A stretch of DNA of 64,000 nt from Mesomycoplasma lagogenitalium (GCF_029854295.1 NZ_CP122979.1:558001-622000); one strand, 5' to 3'; numbered from the stretch's first letter, positions 9,908 to 25,976 are shown. The notes: generated by a model not told the origin, from the sequence alone. Program-made: numbers and translations.

Positions 9908-11140
9908 ATGTTCGATATAGTAGATAGAATTTTTTATCAATTTTTTAAAGGATTTTGATATCTTTTTATTACAATTCCATTTCGTTTTTTATCATCGTTA
10001 AGTAAATTATTTAAATGAATGGAATTGCCATTAATTAATTTTTTATTATTTAATAATAGCGAAAAAGATTTAAAATATTCTGAAATACAATTACCTATTT
10101 TCTTAATTGCATTTATGATATTAAATTCAATAGTTTTTCTAATAATTTTTATATCTTGTATTTTAAGATGAGCATTTGAAAGAAACAGAGGTAGTGAAAA
10201 TTCTTCACTAATGAGCGTATTAAAAAATATTATCCCCTCAATTTTTTTAATTTTTAGTATTCCACTAATTACTTTTATGATTCTTTCAATTTCATATAAA
10301 TTATTTGAAGTTGCATTAATTCCTTTTGGGGAAGAAAAAAATGTCGGTCAAGAATTATTTAAATTATTAAAACCAGATAATATTGATGAAAATCTTTGGC
10401 AAAAAAGTGCATACGATAATTTTGATGTTATCCCCTTTGAAGCATATAAGAATTTAAAAATCAGCTCAAGTGAATTAATATTTTTCTCTTCAATAGTGGG
10501 CATTTCGCTAATTATTATTTTTATAAAAGCAGCACTCAATCTTACTAATAAAACTTTTCAATATTTATTTTTATTTATAATTTCTCCTTTTGTTTTTTCA
10601 TCAATTATGATTGATAAAGGAAAAAGATATTTAATATGAAGAAAGATGTTTTTATCGAAAATAGTAGTGATTTTTTCATATATTTTTGCTATCAAATTAT
10701 TTGCATTTTATGCACTAATTTTAAATCAATGAATCAATAACATTGAAGAATTAGGACATTTTGAAAAATTAAGCTTAAGGTCAATCTTAACTGTAGGAGG
10801 TGCAATTGGGTGTTTACAAATAATCAAATTAGTTTCAAAAATTTTAGAAGAAAAATATAAAAATAAAGATAACATAAATGAATTTAAACAAATAATTGAG
10901 CAAAATTCAGTTTTAAATTCAATTGTTAAAAATTATTCTAAAACTAGCTTTGAAGATTGAAATAAAGTATTTAATGAAAAAGTGATAAATAATCAAAATT
11001 TAATTAAAGATAGCGATTTTGACAGAAAACAAACTTTTTATTCAAATTTAAATTTCGAAAATAATTATAAGAAAAATAATTTTGAAAATAAAAACAGTTT
11101 ATTAGAAAGGATAAAAAATGTTACAACCAAAAAGTATTAA
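9908..11140 (+). CDS. VirB6/TrbL-like polytopic membrane protein
   Basis: This 410-residue protein has six or seven hydrophobic segments, at roughly residues 62-86, 108-130, 192-215, 218-237, 252-273 and 298-315, plus a shorter one near 16-35. A charged cytoplasmic tail covers about residues 316-410. This is the size and layout of the VirB6/TrbL channel subunit, which normally sits between VirB2- and VirB4-type genes, as here. Several TGA codons are read as Trp. Its end overlaps the start of the ATPase gene by 23 bases, which implies coupled translation. There is no diagnostic motif in this fast-evolving family, so the call rests on topology and neighbours. Confidence 0.6.
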
Positions 11141-13760
11141 AAAAAATAAAATTTTGATTTATACTAATTTATATTTATCAGATATTATTTTTTGTTTTTC
11201 GCTTATATTTTTTATAATGATAGTTGGATGATTTATTATTCCTAACTATGTAAAGCATAAAAAAATTATTTCAATTTCTTTGATTGTTATTTTGATATTA
11301 TTTTCCTTACCATTAATGATATATATACCTTCACATAATGCTCGATTATGAATAACTTGTTGAAGAATTTTTAAATATTGAACAGAAAATAAAATATATT
11401 CAAAAAAATCAAAAAATGCTAATATAAAATCGCTTTATAACTTTAAAAATATTGATGAAAAAGGAAATATAGAATTAAAAAATCTAATTTTAAGTAAATA
11501 TAAATACTTAAAAATTGTTGAATTTACAGGAATTAATATTTGAAATAAAAATATATCTGAGAAAAAATATTTTCTTGATCAATTTATAAATATTTTTAAT
11601 AGTATAGATTATAAAATTAGTTTTATTAAGTTGAATTTAAACGATAATTTAAGTGAAAAAATAAATGACATTGATTCACAAATTTCTTTTGAAACTAAAA
11701 ATCAAAATATTCAAAATAACATAATAGATTATTTAAACGAAAATAAAAAAGAATTTCAAGATTTAGAAAAAAATCAATCAAGCGATCGTTACTATGCAAT
11801 ATTTTATTCTCATAATATTGAAACATTAGAAGAAAATTTTCAAAATTTTGCTGATCTACTTGATAAATTAGAAATCAATACTAATGCTTTAAATAAAAAG
11901 CAAACATCTGATTTTTTATTTAAATTTTATAATCCTTATAAAAAAGAAAATTTAAATAATGATTTTTTCCCTAATGAAATAAAGTTCAAAAAAGACCATT
12001 TTATTGTTGATGGTATTTGTGGAAAAATCGAAACCATCGGAGAATATTCAATAGATTTAAATATCGGGTGAGCTGAAACTTTTTTCAATTCAAATGATTC
12101 ATGAATTGTTTGACATCTAGAAAATATTGAAACTGATGATTATGAAAAAATTTTAAATGCAGCAAATAATAAGATTTTAACAAATATTGCCTTTAATAAA
12201 AAATCGCTTTATCGAAATAAAAAAGATATTAAAAATATGGAAGCAATTAATGAAACAATGATGCTTGTTAATGTTGAAAATCAAAAATTGTTTCGATCAA
12301 CAATTTTGTTTGCAAACTTTGCAAACAATATAGCAGAATTAAAAAATAAAATTCAATTTTCACTTCACAAAGATTTAAAAACTGAAAAATGCAAAGTTAA
12401 TAAATTAAATTATCGACAAATTGAAGGGTATTATACATATTCATTTTTAAATAATGATAAGTTAAAAGAATCAACTGAGATGGTATCTAGAAATATTGCT
12501 TACAGTTGACCATTTGTTTACGAACAAAACATCGATAAAAATTCTTTTTATGTTGGAAGAAATAGAAAACAAACGATTATTTTAGATATTTGAAAAAGAA
12601 ATACACTACATACTAATTCAAACTGTATATTTTTTGGGACATCAGGTAGAGGAAAAACTACCGCAATTAAAAAGTTAATTTTAGATAATTATTTAAAGAA
12701 TAAAAGTTCGGTAATTATTATCGATCCTCAAAGAGAATATCAAGATTTTAGCGACATTTTTAATATTAGTTGAATAGATTTAGGAGTAGGGAATACCACA
12801 ATTAATCCTTTACAAATTTTAGCTAACAATAATTATTCTAAAAATGTAAATAATGAAATATTAATCTCTAATCATATCACCTTTTTTATGAACTGAATTA
12901 AAATATTAATTCCAAATTGAACTGAAGAAAAAGAGACAATTATTAATATGTCCTTAAAATCTTTATACAAAAAATTTAACCTTTATAATATTAAAAATTT
13001 ACTTTTATTAGAAAATAAAAAATTTCCTATATTTGATGATTTTATAAAAGAAATTGATAATTTACATTTTAATGATGTTTATAAAAAGGTATATGAAAAA
13101 GAAAAAATAAAACTAAGCGAATGATTAAAAACTAATTTTCAAAATAATGGAATTTATGAAAAAAATTACAACAACTATACTAATATTAATTTAAATCATG
13201 ATTTTACAGTAATTGATACTAAAGCCTTTGTTGAAAATTCAACATTAACTAATATTAGTGCCTTTTTCTTTTTAATTCTTTATCAAATTAATGGAAAGAT
13301 AATGTCAAATCACTTTATTAATAATAAAAAAAGTTTATTAGTTTTTGATGAACTTCACAAATTTATGGGCGAAAAGCATACTGAAATTTTAGATTTTGTT
13401 TTTGACAGTGCAAAAACAATTAGGAAATTTCAAGGTTCGTTAGTTTTAGCCACTCAAAATCCTACAGATTTAGGGATTACTCAAGCTATTAGTAATAAAA
13501 CTAGTGGAATATTAAAAAATATTCAATATAAATTCTTTTTTAATTTGCCAGGCGAAGACATTAAGTTAATTAATAATATTTATAGCCCGGAAAACAATGA
13601 AAGTTTTAATTTATTAAATAAATATGATTCTGATTTTCTTTTAAATTCAGGAAGAGGTGAATGTTTGTTAGTCAGTTCTCAGAAAAAGAAAGTTTATTTT
13701 AAATTTATGTATAATGATTTTGAAAAGAAATTCTTTTTTAAGGAAAAAGTTGAAAAATAA
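11118..13760 (+). CDS. VirB4/TraE-type secretion ATPase with N-terminal VirB3/PrgI-like membrane domain
   Basis: This 880-residue ATPase would power a type IV secretion-like channel. Two membrane helices at about residues 19-41 and 48-70 match the PrgI/VirB3 module that is often fused to VirB4 in Gram-positive systems. Walker A is GTSGRGKTT (about 507-515), then VIIIDPQREY, and Walker B is LLVFDELHKF (about 740-749). The VLATQNPTDLG segment is typical of VirB4/TraE. TGA is read as Trp throughout. It resembles the TraE ATPase of mycoplasma integrative elements, but no relaxase, TraG/VirD4 or transposase gene is nearby. The 3' end overlaps or nearly overlaps the next gene. Confidence 0.85.
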
Positions 13761-16700
13761 AAAATTTCTTTTTTCTTTTTTACCACTAACAACTCCGCTT
13801 TGATCGCTTTCGGCATTAGTAAAAACAGAAAAAGAAAATTTAGAAAATTCTAAAATAAATTTAAATTATAGTTTTAATGATAGTTATAACGATGAAAAAT
13901 CAATATATAATCTTTTAAATAAGAGTTTAGCTAATCGACCTTTAAATTCAATTGATAATTATAATAAACCCTTTACTAGATTTTATAACGGAATTTATTG
14001 AAATAAAAAAACTGCAAATCATGAATATACAAGCAAAAGAGGAGGTGCCCCTCTTTTTAATTGAGAAAATATTTTAAATTCAGGAACTTATGGAGCAAAT
14101 ATCAATATTGCTATGGGACTTGAAGGATATGGGCATATTTCCTTATTTAATTGAGGCAGAAAAGAATATATCGGTTCTAAGCATAGACCTAATGGTTTAG
14201 ATTATGATAATGGAGATTTTGCAATTCAAAGTACCAATAATAAAATTAATGCGCTAGATAATTCTGTTGATAATTTACAATTTAGCTTTGGACTAGAATC
14301 TGATAATCCCAATAATAATAAACTTCAGTTTTCTGACTATGGAAGCTATGGTTTGAATTTATCTGATTTTGTTTTTAAAAAATTAAAAGAAAAAGTAGCT
14401 GCATATAAAATGAAATATAATTCTGCTGGAAAATATTTAAAAAGTTTATTTATAAGCAATTTAAAAATCGAATTGAATTTTAAAATCCACACAGATGAAA
14501 CTAATAATATTTATGAAAAATATAGTAGAATAAAAAGTTTTAAAGTAAAGGTTTCTTATAAAGTTGATGTTAATTATGATTTACTAAAAACAGAACAGTT
14601 AGAATTATTAAACTCAATATCAGCTATTCAAAAAACATTTAATAGCGAATTTATAGAACCACATAAAAAAATTACAATAAACTCTGATACAGGTTCGTTA
14701 AATGGACTTTATACAAAAAATGATAATAGCTATTTTAATTCTAATTTATATTTTTTGGAACAAAAAATTAAGGATTTTTGAGATAATAAGTTAAAAATTA
14801 ATAATAAAAATCTTTTTAAATTTAAATATTCTACTCGGTATATAAGAGGTTATGAGTATCTTAAATTTTATATTGAATATGTTGATAAAATTCAAAATAA
14901 AGTTCAAACATTGATTCTGGATGATAAAATAACTATTAATTATAAAAATACTGATAAATATGAAAATAAAAATATTAACGAAAGATTAATAATTATTCCA
15001 AGTAAATATTTAGATTTTACAGATATAAAAACCTTAAATTTAAAAAATGATATTCCCAAACTTAAAGAAAATTCAAAAAATCCATTAAATAAATCATCTG
15101 ATTTTGGTGGACATTGAATATATAATGCTCCAGTAAAATTAATATTTAAAGCAGCAGAAGCTGAAAATGAAATTTTATTAATAAATGATAAACCAATTGA
15201 TGTTTTAGATAAAAATTTTTATTACGATTTAGATTATATTAATGATCACGATTCAGATGAAAATATTTATAAAATTGAACTAATTTCATTTGATAAAAAA
15301 GATATTTATGGAGAAAATAAAAAAGAAATTTACCGTTGAACAATGATTATTGAAATTTCGAAAAATTATAGTAATTTAAATGCCAAATGATTTGCATGAA
15401 ATCCCAATATTCATCCCGAACAAAAAGAATTAATCACTCCTTTTTTAGTCGATGAAAATGGAGAAAATTATAAAGATAAAAACGGTGATGCAATTAAAAA
15501 TCCTAAATACGATCCTTTAATTAATCCAGAAACAGGATTGAAGTCGGAAATTGTTTGAGTAGATTATTCAGATAATTTAAATTTATTACCAAGTAATACA
15601 AGATTTTTTCAAGATCCTATTGATGAAAATAAAAAACTGGTTAAAAATATCGAAAATATAAATACTGGTTTTATTGCTGAAGCAATTGTAGCGGGAAAGG
15701 GAGTTAATTTAACAATCAATCAGGAATATGAAATAATTCAATTATTTAAAGTTAAAAATGAATATAATTCTTTTAAACTAGAAGAAAATAAAAAAATGAA
15801 TAAAAAAGTTTTAATCACTAATAGTCAAAACAATTATTTTTCAAGTTCTGGATTGTGGCTTTTTAGTTACCGAACTAAAAATGGGATGGATGCTTATAAA
15901 CTAATTTTAATAGGTGATTATAGTCCTAAAAAAACTTTTTCTGAAATTTATGTTAATTCAAAAATTAGTGCATTTTTTCAAAGTAAACAAGGAATGAATT
16001 TGAAAAATTTTTTAATAAAAAAGAAAAATATAGTTGAAAAAGAAATTTATAAATTATCATATTCAAATATTATAAAATTTTGAAAAGAATACATAAATGA
16101 TGCTTATAGTCATTTAACAACCGATCAAAATTTTTTTATTTTAATTAATCCATTAATTAATGAAAGAAAAATTAAAGATTTTTTCCTATTACAAAATAAA
16201 GAAAATTTTGATATTAATTTATTAAATAAAAATGATTATTTGATGGATTTTGAAAATAAAAATCTAATTGAATATAGATTTAATTTACATAAAGAAAACA
16301 AAAATTTATTGGAAATTCATTTTAATATTAAAAAAGAGTTGTTAAATGGTGATTATATATTAGCAAAAAAATATGAAATTATTTCAATCGTTTGAAAAAA
16401 CGAAGACGATGCTGATAAGCAATTGTTAAATGATGAAAGCAAAACTAAAATCACTCCAAGTTTTAATTATTTACATATTAAACAATATCTTAATAATATA
16501 AGTTTTAGTGAATTTGAAAATAATTGAATAACTGATCAGTGATTTAATTTTGAAAATAAAAATAAAACATTTTATGATTTAACTATCGAAAATAACAAAT
16601 TGATTTTTGATTTTAAAATTATCGAACAATTTAATGAACAATTTTATATTAAAAATAATGAAAAAATATTAACTTTAGATTTATCGAACTATAATTTTAT

Positions 16701-17721
16701 TAAAAGCGAAAATATTTTTAAAAATATTAATATTGATGAAATAAAATTAAATGGAATTGAAAATAAACAAGAAATAGAAAATGAAATTATTTCATTTCTC
16801 GAAAACACAATTGATAAAAAATATAAATATAAAGTTGATTATGTTATTGAAAATTTTGAAACGAAAATTGATGAAATAGCAAATTTAACAAATCAAAGTG
16901 AAAATGATTTTGCATTTATTAAATTAAAATCAATGTCTCATAATAATTTAGCTAAAGTTTTAAAAATTTTCAATTTTTTAAATAAAGAAAGAACTGAAAT
17001 TATTAATTATAATATTAAAGATTTAAAAATTGATGACATTGAATTGGAAGATGATCACATTAATCAACTTAGTAATTTAATTTTAAATAATGTTAATTTT
17101 CAATTATCTAAATATAATATTAGTATTCCTGAAGATTTAATAATTGAAAATTTTAACAATAAAGTATTGGAATTAAAAATTAATAAAAATAAGTGAATTT
17201 TATTTAAAATAAAAGGAAAAAATCAGCATATAAAAAGTGATTTAACTTTTAGAGTTTATTTAAAATCCTCAAATTCTGAAACTACAATTGATTTATCATA
17301 TGTGAAAATTAATGAGATAAAAATTAGTGAAACCAATTTAAATAATTTAAAACAAAAAATTAAACAAATGATTGAAAAGCAATTATCCAATATTTCATTA
17401 AGATATGATGAACATTATGTAATTGAAAACATTGATAATGAGCAGGTATTGAAAAAACTTATCTCTAATATTGGTAATAATTACTTAAATTTCAATATTA
17501 TTTCATCTAAAAATCCTTCGATAAAAGGCAAAAGTCAATTTACTGTTATTAATTATTTAACTAATGAACAATTTAATAATATTAAAAGGGAATTGTTAAA
17601 TAAAAATCAACAAGTTAAAAATTATTGATGAATTTTATCTGTTTTTTTAATCATAACACCTGTGTTATCAATTGTTTTTATAAAAATTTATAAAAAGTTT
17701 TTTAAAAATAAAAGTAAATAA
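13750..17721 (+). CDS. Giant surface protein of the dprA operon (signal peptide plus C-terminal anchor)
   Basis: I do not recognise this 1,323-residue protein. It starts with a clean signal peptide (MKNKKFLFSFLPLTTPLWSL). It ends with a membrane helix and a basic tail (about residues 1292-1323: WILSVFLIITPVLSIVF, then IKIYKKFF). It is therefore probably exported and held in the membrane from the C-terminus. The body is rich in Asn, Lys, Ile and beta-type sequence, and shows none of the FN3-like motifs of the other surface proteins here. A TTG start at 13750 is preferred because AAGGA lies five bases before it; an in-frame ATG at 13714 is the alternative. As last gene of the T4SS-like operon it may be the outer DNA receptor or channel. 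Confidence 0.75.
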
Positions 17722-17748
17722 CTAACTTTAATTATATAAATAATGTGA

Positions 17749-17762
17749 TATAATCAAAAATA
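17749..17762 (+). promoter_or_regulatory. Leaderless promoter of the HAD gene
   Basis: The extended -10 TGTGATATAAT ends 7 bases before the ATG, so transcription should begin at or next to the start codon. No ribosome-binding site is present. Confidence 0.65.
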
Positions 17763-18580
17763 TGATAAAAAAAATGATTTGTTATTCCGATGTGGATGGA
17801 ACAATATATGGAAGAGATTTTACTGTTTCTGAAGAGTTAAAAAAAGATATATTAAATTTTCAAAAAAATAATGGAGAATTTGTTATTTCAACGGGTAATC
17901 CCGCATTCGCTAGACATCGTAAACTAGCTGCCGATTTAAATGTTAGATATTTAATAACTTCAAATGGTAGTGCTATTTTAGATACTAAAGAAGATAAATT
18001 TATTTATATTAATAGATTTCCCATTGATATTCAAAATAAAATTATTTTAGCTGCTCAAAAATATAAATCTCATATAAATTATTGAACAGATTATCGTTTT
18101 TTTACAGCTAATGTTAAAAAAGAATTTGATTACTGTTATGATTATTCATTATTCACAAGAGATATGGTTGAACTAAATGATAAGCCACATCCTAATGTTG
18201 TAAAAATGGAAGTTTTTGATACTGAAGAAAATATTAAAAATATTTATTTAGAAATAAAAGATTTAGATATTAATATCGTTTATATGAGAAAGCAACACAT
18301 AGAAATCACAATGAAAAAATCTTCAAAAGGACAAGCAGCTAGATGATTAAGTGAAAATGTTTTTAATGAAAAAATAGAAAATGCAATGACTATAGGTGAT
18401 AGTCCTAATGATTGAACAATGCTTGAAATTTCAGATTTTTCTTATGCTATGGAAAACTCTGGGGATGATACTAAAAAAATTGCAAAATTTCACACTAGCA
18501 CATACAATCAAAATGGTGTTGGTTTAGCATTGAGAGATTATATGGATAGAGTGAAAAGCAAAAATAATTCTAATAAATAA
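17762..18580 (+). CDS. HAD-superfamily phosphatase, Cof type
   Basis: This 272-residue soluble phosphatase acts on an unknown small phosphorylated substrate. Motif I is YSDVDGTIYG, with the two catalytic aspartates at residues 10 and 12. Motif II is VISTGN (about 41-46). Motif III is the lysine in KKSSKGQAARW, and motif IV is IGDSPNDWTML. The cap between motifs II and III marks the Cof/IIB class, which in mycoplasmas often handles sugar phosphates, FMN or PLP. Two TGA codons fall at Trp sites. It has its own leaderless promoter and a strong terminator, so it stands apart from the upstream operon. Confidence 0.9.
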
Positions 18581-18599
18581 CTAAATTAATTTTATAATT

Positions 18600-18623
18600 A
18601 GTGCCTTAAATAGGCACTTTTTT
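18600..18623 (+). terminator. Terminator after the HAD gene
   Basis: AGTGCC pairs with GGCACT across a 7-base loop and is followed by six T. Confidence 0.85.
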
Positions 18624-18642
18624 GTATTTTAAATTAAAATAA

Positions 18643-18665
18643 TAAAAACATCATAAAAATGATGT
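18643..18665 (-). terminator. Terminator after the PolC-like gene
   Basis: ACATCA / TGATGT forms a hairpin with a 6-base loop, followed on the minus strand by a T run. It lies 22 bases after the stop codon. Confidence 0.7.
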
Positions 18666-18687
18666 GATTATTAAAATTGAATTTATT

Positions 18688-19518
18688 TTAACTGATTATT
18701 TTTATTTTATTAGCACTAATAATTTTTTCATTTAAAATATTATCTTGAATATATTTACCTTTTACAAAAACATTTAGTCCATTTAAATAATTTTGAATTT
18801 CAGATTTTTCTTTTTCCGTTTTTGCAAATGTTTTTACCTTAATGTTATGATTATTATTAGTTATTGTTAAAATGATTATTCAAAGTCCTGATTTGTTTTT
18901 AATTATTTGTTGATCCACTATCATTCCAACTACTTTAACTTTAAAATAATCACTATTTAAAACTTGTTCAATCAAAACATTTTGATATAAATCATCATCC
19001 ACTTCATTTTTAAAATGACTATTATGTTTTATTATTTGACCTTCATCTTGGTTGATGCTTTTATTTTCTTCTAATTTTATTTCTATTTTATTAAAACCCC
19101 AATTTTCTAAATAAAATGAAATTTTTGAAAAATTATGTTTTTTCTGTTCCTCTACTTCTTTTTTATCATTTGTATATATAATCATTTTATTATTTTCAAT
19201 AGTATATTGCTTATTTTCTAAAAATTCAAATACTGCATTTGTTAATAAATATGCATATTCAAAATAATCTTTTATTTTTTCTTTTAAATTATCAATATTT
19301 TGATATTTAATTCGTAAATCAAATTTAATTTGTGATTGTTGTACTTTTTGATAAAATTTTTTAAAATCCCAAATATCTAATGGATTATTTAGTGATAAAT
19401 TTACAAGATAAAAATCACTATTTTTATCGTATTCAACATAATCAACAACAACATTTTGAAAATTATCATTAAATTCAAATGAAATTGCTTGGCAAAAATT
19501 TTTAAATGAATTATCCAT
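18688..19518 (-). CDS. Orphan protein matching only the PolC N-terminal and OB domains
   Basis: This 276-residue protein aligns by eye with the start of Gram-positive DNA polymerase III PolC. Residues about 1-165 match the N-terminal domain, including ENNKMIIYTN and then FYLENWGFNKIEI. Residues about 190-275 match the OB fold (VVGMIVDQQIIKNKSG, then IKVKTFAK). It stops exactly where PolC would enter its PHP, exonuclease and polymerase domains, and is followed by a proper terminator. No frameshift remnant of those domains follows. The ATG at 19518 sits six bases from TATAAT, so the mRNA is probably leaderless. It is either a duplicated polC fragment or a stand-alone replication accessory protein. 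Confidence 0.7.
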
Positions 19519-19524
19519 ATATTG

Positions 19525-19530
19525 ATTATA
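19525..19530 (-). promoter_or_regulatory. -10 box of the PolC-like gene
   Basis: TATAAT lies six bases upstream of the ATG at 19518. No ribosome site is present, so a leaderless transcript is likely. Confidence 0.5.
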
Positions 19531-19556
19531 ACTGAATTTTTTATTTTTAAAAATAA

Positions 19557-19576
19557 AAAAACTCCTTTTTAGGAGC
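19557..19576 (-). terminator. Terminator of the rRNA operon
   Basis: On the minus strand CTCCT-AAAA-AGGAG is followed by seven T. It lies just past the 23S processing stem. Confidence 0.75.
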
Positions 19577-19580
19577 CTAG

Positions 19581-19600
19581 TTCTTTCAAAACTGAATAGC
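19581..19600 (-). other. 23S precursor processing stem, 3' arm
   Basis: This 20-base segment pairs with 22679-22698 with one mismatch. The two arms bracket the 23S gene, as expected for an RNase III cleavage stem. Confidence 0.7.
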
Positions 19601-19643
19601 AAATTAAACTTTGTTTTTCTATAAATTAAATACCTAAATATTT

Positions 19644-22536
<2,893 letters not shown>

Positions 22537-22678
22537 CTAATATAACTTGTATTTTTTTAAGCCTATTGTTTAGATTTATATATCTAAGGTATCTAATTTA
22601 TTTTGCTAACTTTAACAGTTAGACTCGGTTTATTTTTTAATGTCGTTGTTGAAATATTTTGAAATTATTCAAATATTT

Positions 22679-22698
22679 GCTATTCAGTTTTCAAAGAA
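22679..22698 (-). other. 23S precursor processing stem, 5' arm
   Basis: It is complementary to 19581-19600 with one mismatch and lies just upstream of the 23S gene. Confidence 0.7.
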
Positions 22699-22718
22699 CT
22701 ATTGAATTTAAAAGATAA

Positions 22719-22741
22719 ATCTTTCAAAACTAGATACAAAA
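22719..22741 (-). other. 16S precursor processing stem, 3' arm
   Basis: This 23-base segment is perfectly complementary to 24392-24414, so the two arms enclose the 16S gene. Confidence 0.75.
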
Positions 22742-22842
22742 CTTTTTGGCTAAGCCCATAATAACCTTTACTTTATATTAATTAATTTTTAAATAAAGGA
22801 TTTTGAAATACGCCAAATTAAAAAGATGTCTTTGTACTCCGT

Positions 22843-24373
<1,531 letters not shown>

Positions 24374-24391
24374 ATTTGAATGTATTATGGT

Positions 24392-24414
24392 TTTTGTATC
24401 TAGTTTTGAAAGAT
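24392..24414 (-). other. 16S precursor processing stem, 5' arm
   Basis: It pairs perfectly over 23 bases with 22719-22741. Confidence 0.75.
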
Positions 24415-24438
24415 CTATGCTTTTAAATTGCAGTAATT

Positions 24439-24444
24439 ATTATA
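24439..24444 (-). promoter_or_regulatory. rRNA operon promoter (-10)
   Basis: TATAAT is preceded on the minus strand by TGTGG, an extended -10, and by TTGTTA about 15 bases further up. It lies about 25 bases before the 16S processing stem. Confidence 0.6.
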
Positions 24445-24597
24445 CCACAGAAAATGAAATAACAAAATTTATTTTAATTTTTAATGTTTTATTTTGCGAT
24501 ATTAAAAATAATTACTCTAATATTTTAATAAATTTTTTTTAAAAACAAAATATATTTTTTGTATTTTTATGTTTTTTTAATTTGAATTAAACTAAAA

Positions 24598-24635
24598 AAT
24601 AAAAAATAGAAAACAAAATTACTTCATTTTCTATT
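24598..24635 (-). terminator. Terminator after deoB
   Basis: AATAGAAAA / TTTTCTATT forms a 9-base stem with a T run on the minus strand, 29 bases after the stop codon. Confidence 0.65.
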
Positions 24636-24663
24636 TAATTATTAAAAATTATTAATTAAAAAA

Positions 24664-25860
24664 CTATATTAACTTATCAAAAATATCATCACCAGTATCA
24701 ATTAATTCTAAATCAAAGTTTCTAGCAACAATATTTCCGGTTGTTCCTAAACCGTTTAAAACACCAAGATTTTTATTTTTACCAGTAAATGATTTTGAAA
24801 ATACTGTTAAAGGCAACGCTTCTCTAGTGTGGTGGCTTCCAGGGAATGAAGGATCATTTCCATGATCGGATGTCATAATTAATAAATCATCTTCTTTTAA
24901 AGCATTAATTAATTTAGTTAATTTAATATCAAAGGAATTTAAATTATTTGCATATCCTTCAAGATTTCTTCTATGTCCATAATGAGAATCGAATTCTACT
25001 AAATTAACAAAAATAAATTCGTTTGTACTATTTTTTGATGCTAGTTCGATAGCTACATCCATATTTTCATTATCACTAGCAGGTGGATAAACTTGATCAA
25101 TTCCTTGACCTACAAAAATGTCGTTAATTTTTCCAACACCAATTGTTTTTACACCTTTTGCTTGTAATTGATTTAAAATTGTTGCTTTAGGAGGTTTATT
25201 TGCATAGTCATGACGATTAAATGTTCTTGTAAATTTACCATTTTCACCAACATATGGTCTAGCAATAATTCTTGCTACATTTCACTCGGGTCTTGAAGAA
25301 CAAATTTCTCTAGCAGCTTTTGAATATCTATAAAGATTTTCAAGTCCCATATGTTGTTCATGTCCGCAAATTTGTAAAGTAGAATCTGGAGAAGTATAAA
25401 CAATTACATCACCATTTTTAATTTCTTGATCTCCTAATTCTGCTAATATTACTGTTCCACTAGCTTCACGATTTCCGATAATTTTTCTACCATCAAATGC
25501 TTTTTCCAATTTTTCTATTAATTCTGCAGGAAAACCATTTTCTACAAATTGAGGATTTGGGATTTTGGTTTCAATTCCCATCATTTCTCAATGTCCTGCT
25601 AATGTATCTTTAGCATTCGATTTTTCAATAATTCTTCCCATGTATGCTAAATGATCTTTATTTTTTTTATTGTAATTATGAACTTTAGTAACTTCACCAA
25701 TTCCTAATTTTTTTCATGTAGGAATTTCTAAAAGTCCGCTTTCGCTAACATGGAATAATGTATCGGCACCTTGATCGCCAAATTCTGCTTGTCTTCCATC
25801 ATCACCAATTCCCAATGAATCAGTAACAATCATAAAAATTCTTCCAAATTTTCTTTTCAT
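24664..25860 (-). CDS. deoB: Phosphopentomutase
   Basis: This 398-residue metalloenzyme interconverts ribose-1-phosphate (or deoxyribose-1-phosphate) and the 5-phosphate, letting nucleosides feed the pentose pathway. It belongs to the alkaline-phosphatase-like family. The N-terminus reads IFMIVTDSLGIGD, with a metal-binding Asp. The centre has DTLAGHWEMMG, and the C-terminus has TSDHGNDP and HHTREALP, which supply metal-binding Asp and His. The length equals the bacterial norm. It is a single gene between the rRNA promoter region and engB. In-frame TGA codons lie at Trp in GHWEMMG-type contexts. Confidence 0.95.
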
Positions 25861-25976
25861 TATTTTCCTTACTTTAAAATATTTTTTTGGTTCTTTATAA
25901 TAAAAAAATTATAAATAACAATTAAATTATATAACTTTTAGCTAATAATTTAAAATTAATTATTTATAATTTGTAT

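Larger units (their letters stand above)
22537..22842 (-). other. 16S-23S spacer without tRNA
   Basis: This AT-rich spacer of about 306 bases has no tRNA cloverleaf. It holds two processing-stem arms: 22719-22741 pairs with the region upstream of 16S, and 22679-22698 pairs with the region downstream of 23S. Confidence 0.8.

Noticed and set aside
7243-17721. An integrative conjugative element (mycoplasma ICE)
   Set aside because: A TraE/VirB4-type ATPase and membrane proteins are present, but no relaxase, TraG/VirD4, SSB, ParA-like or transposase gene and no flanking direct repeats were seen. dprA leads the operon instead.
22537-22842. tRNA genes in the 16S-23S spacer, and 5S after 23S
   Set aside because: No cloverleaf or 5S sequence is visible. 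The operon ends at the 19557-19576 hairpin.
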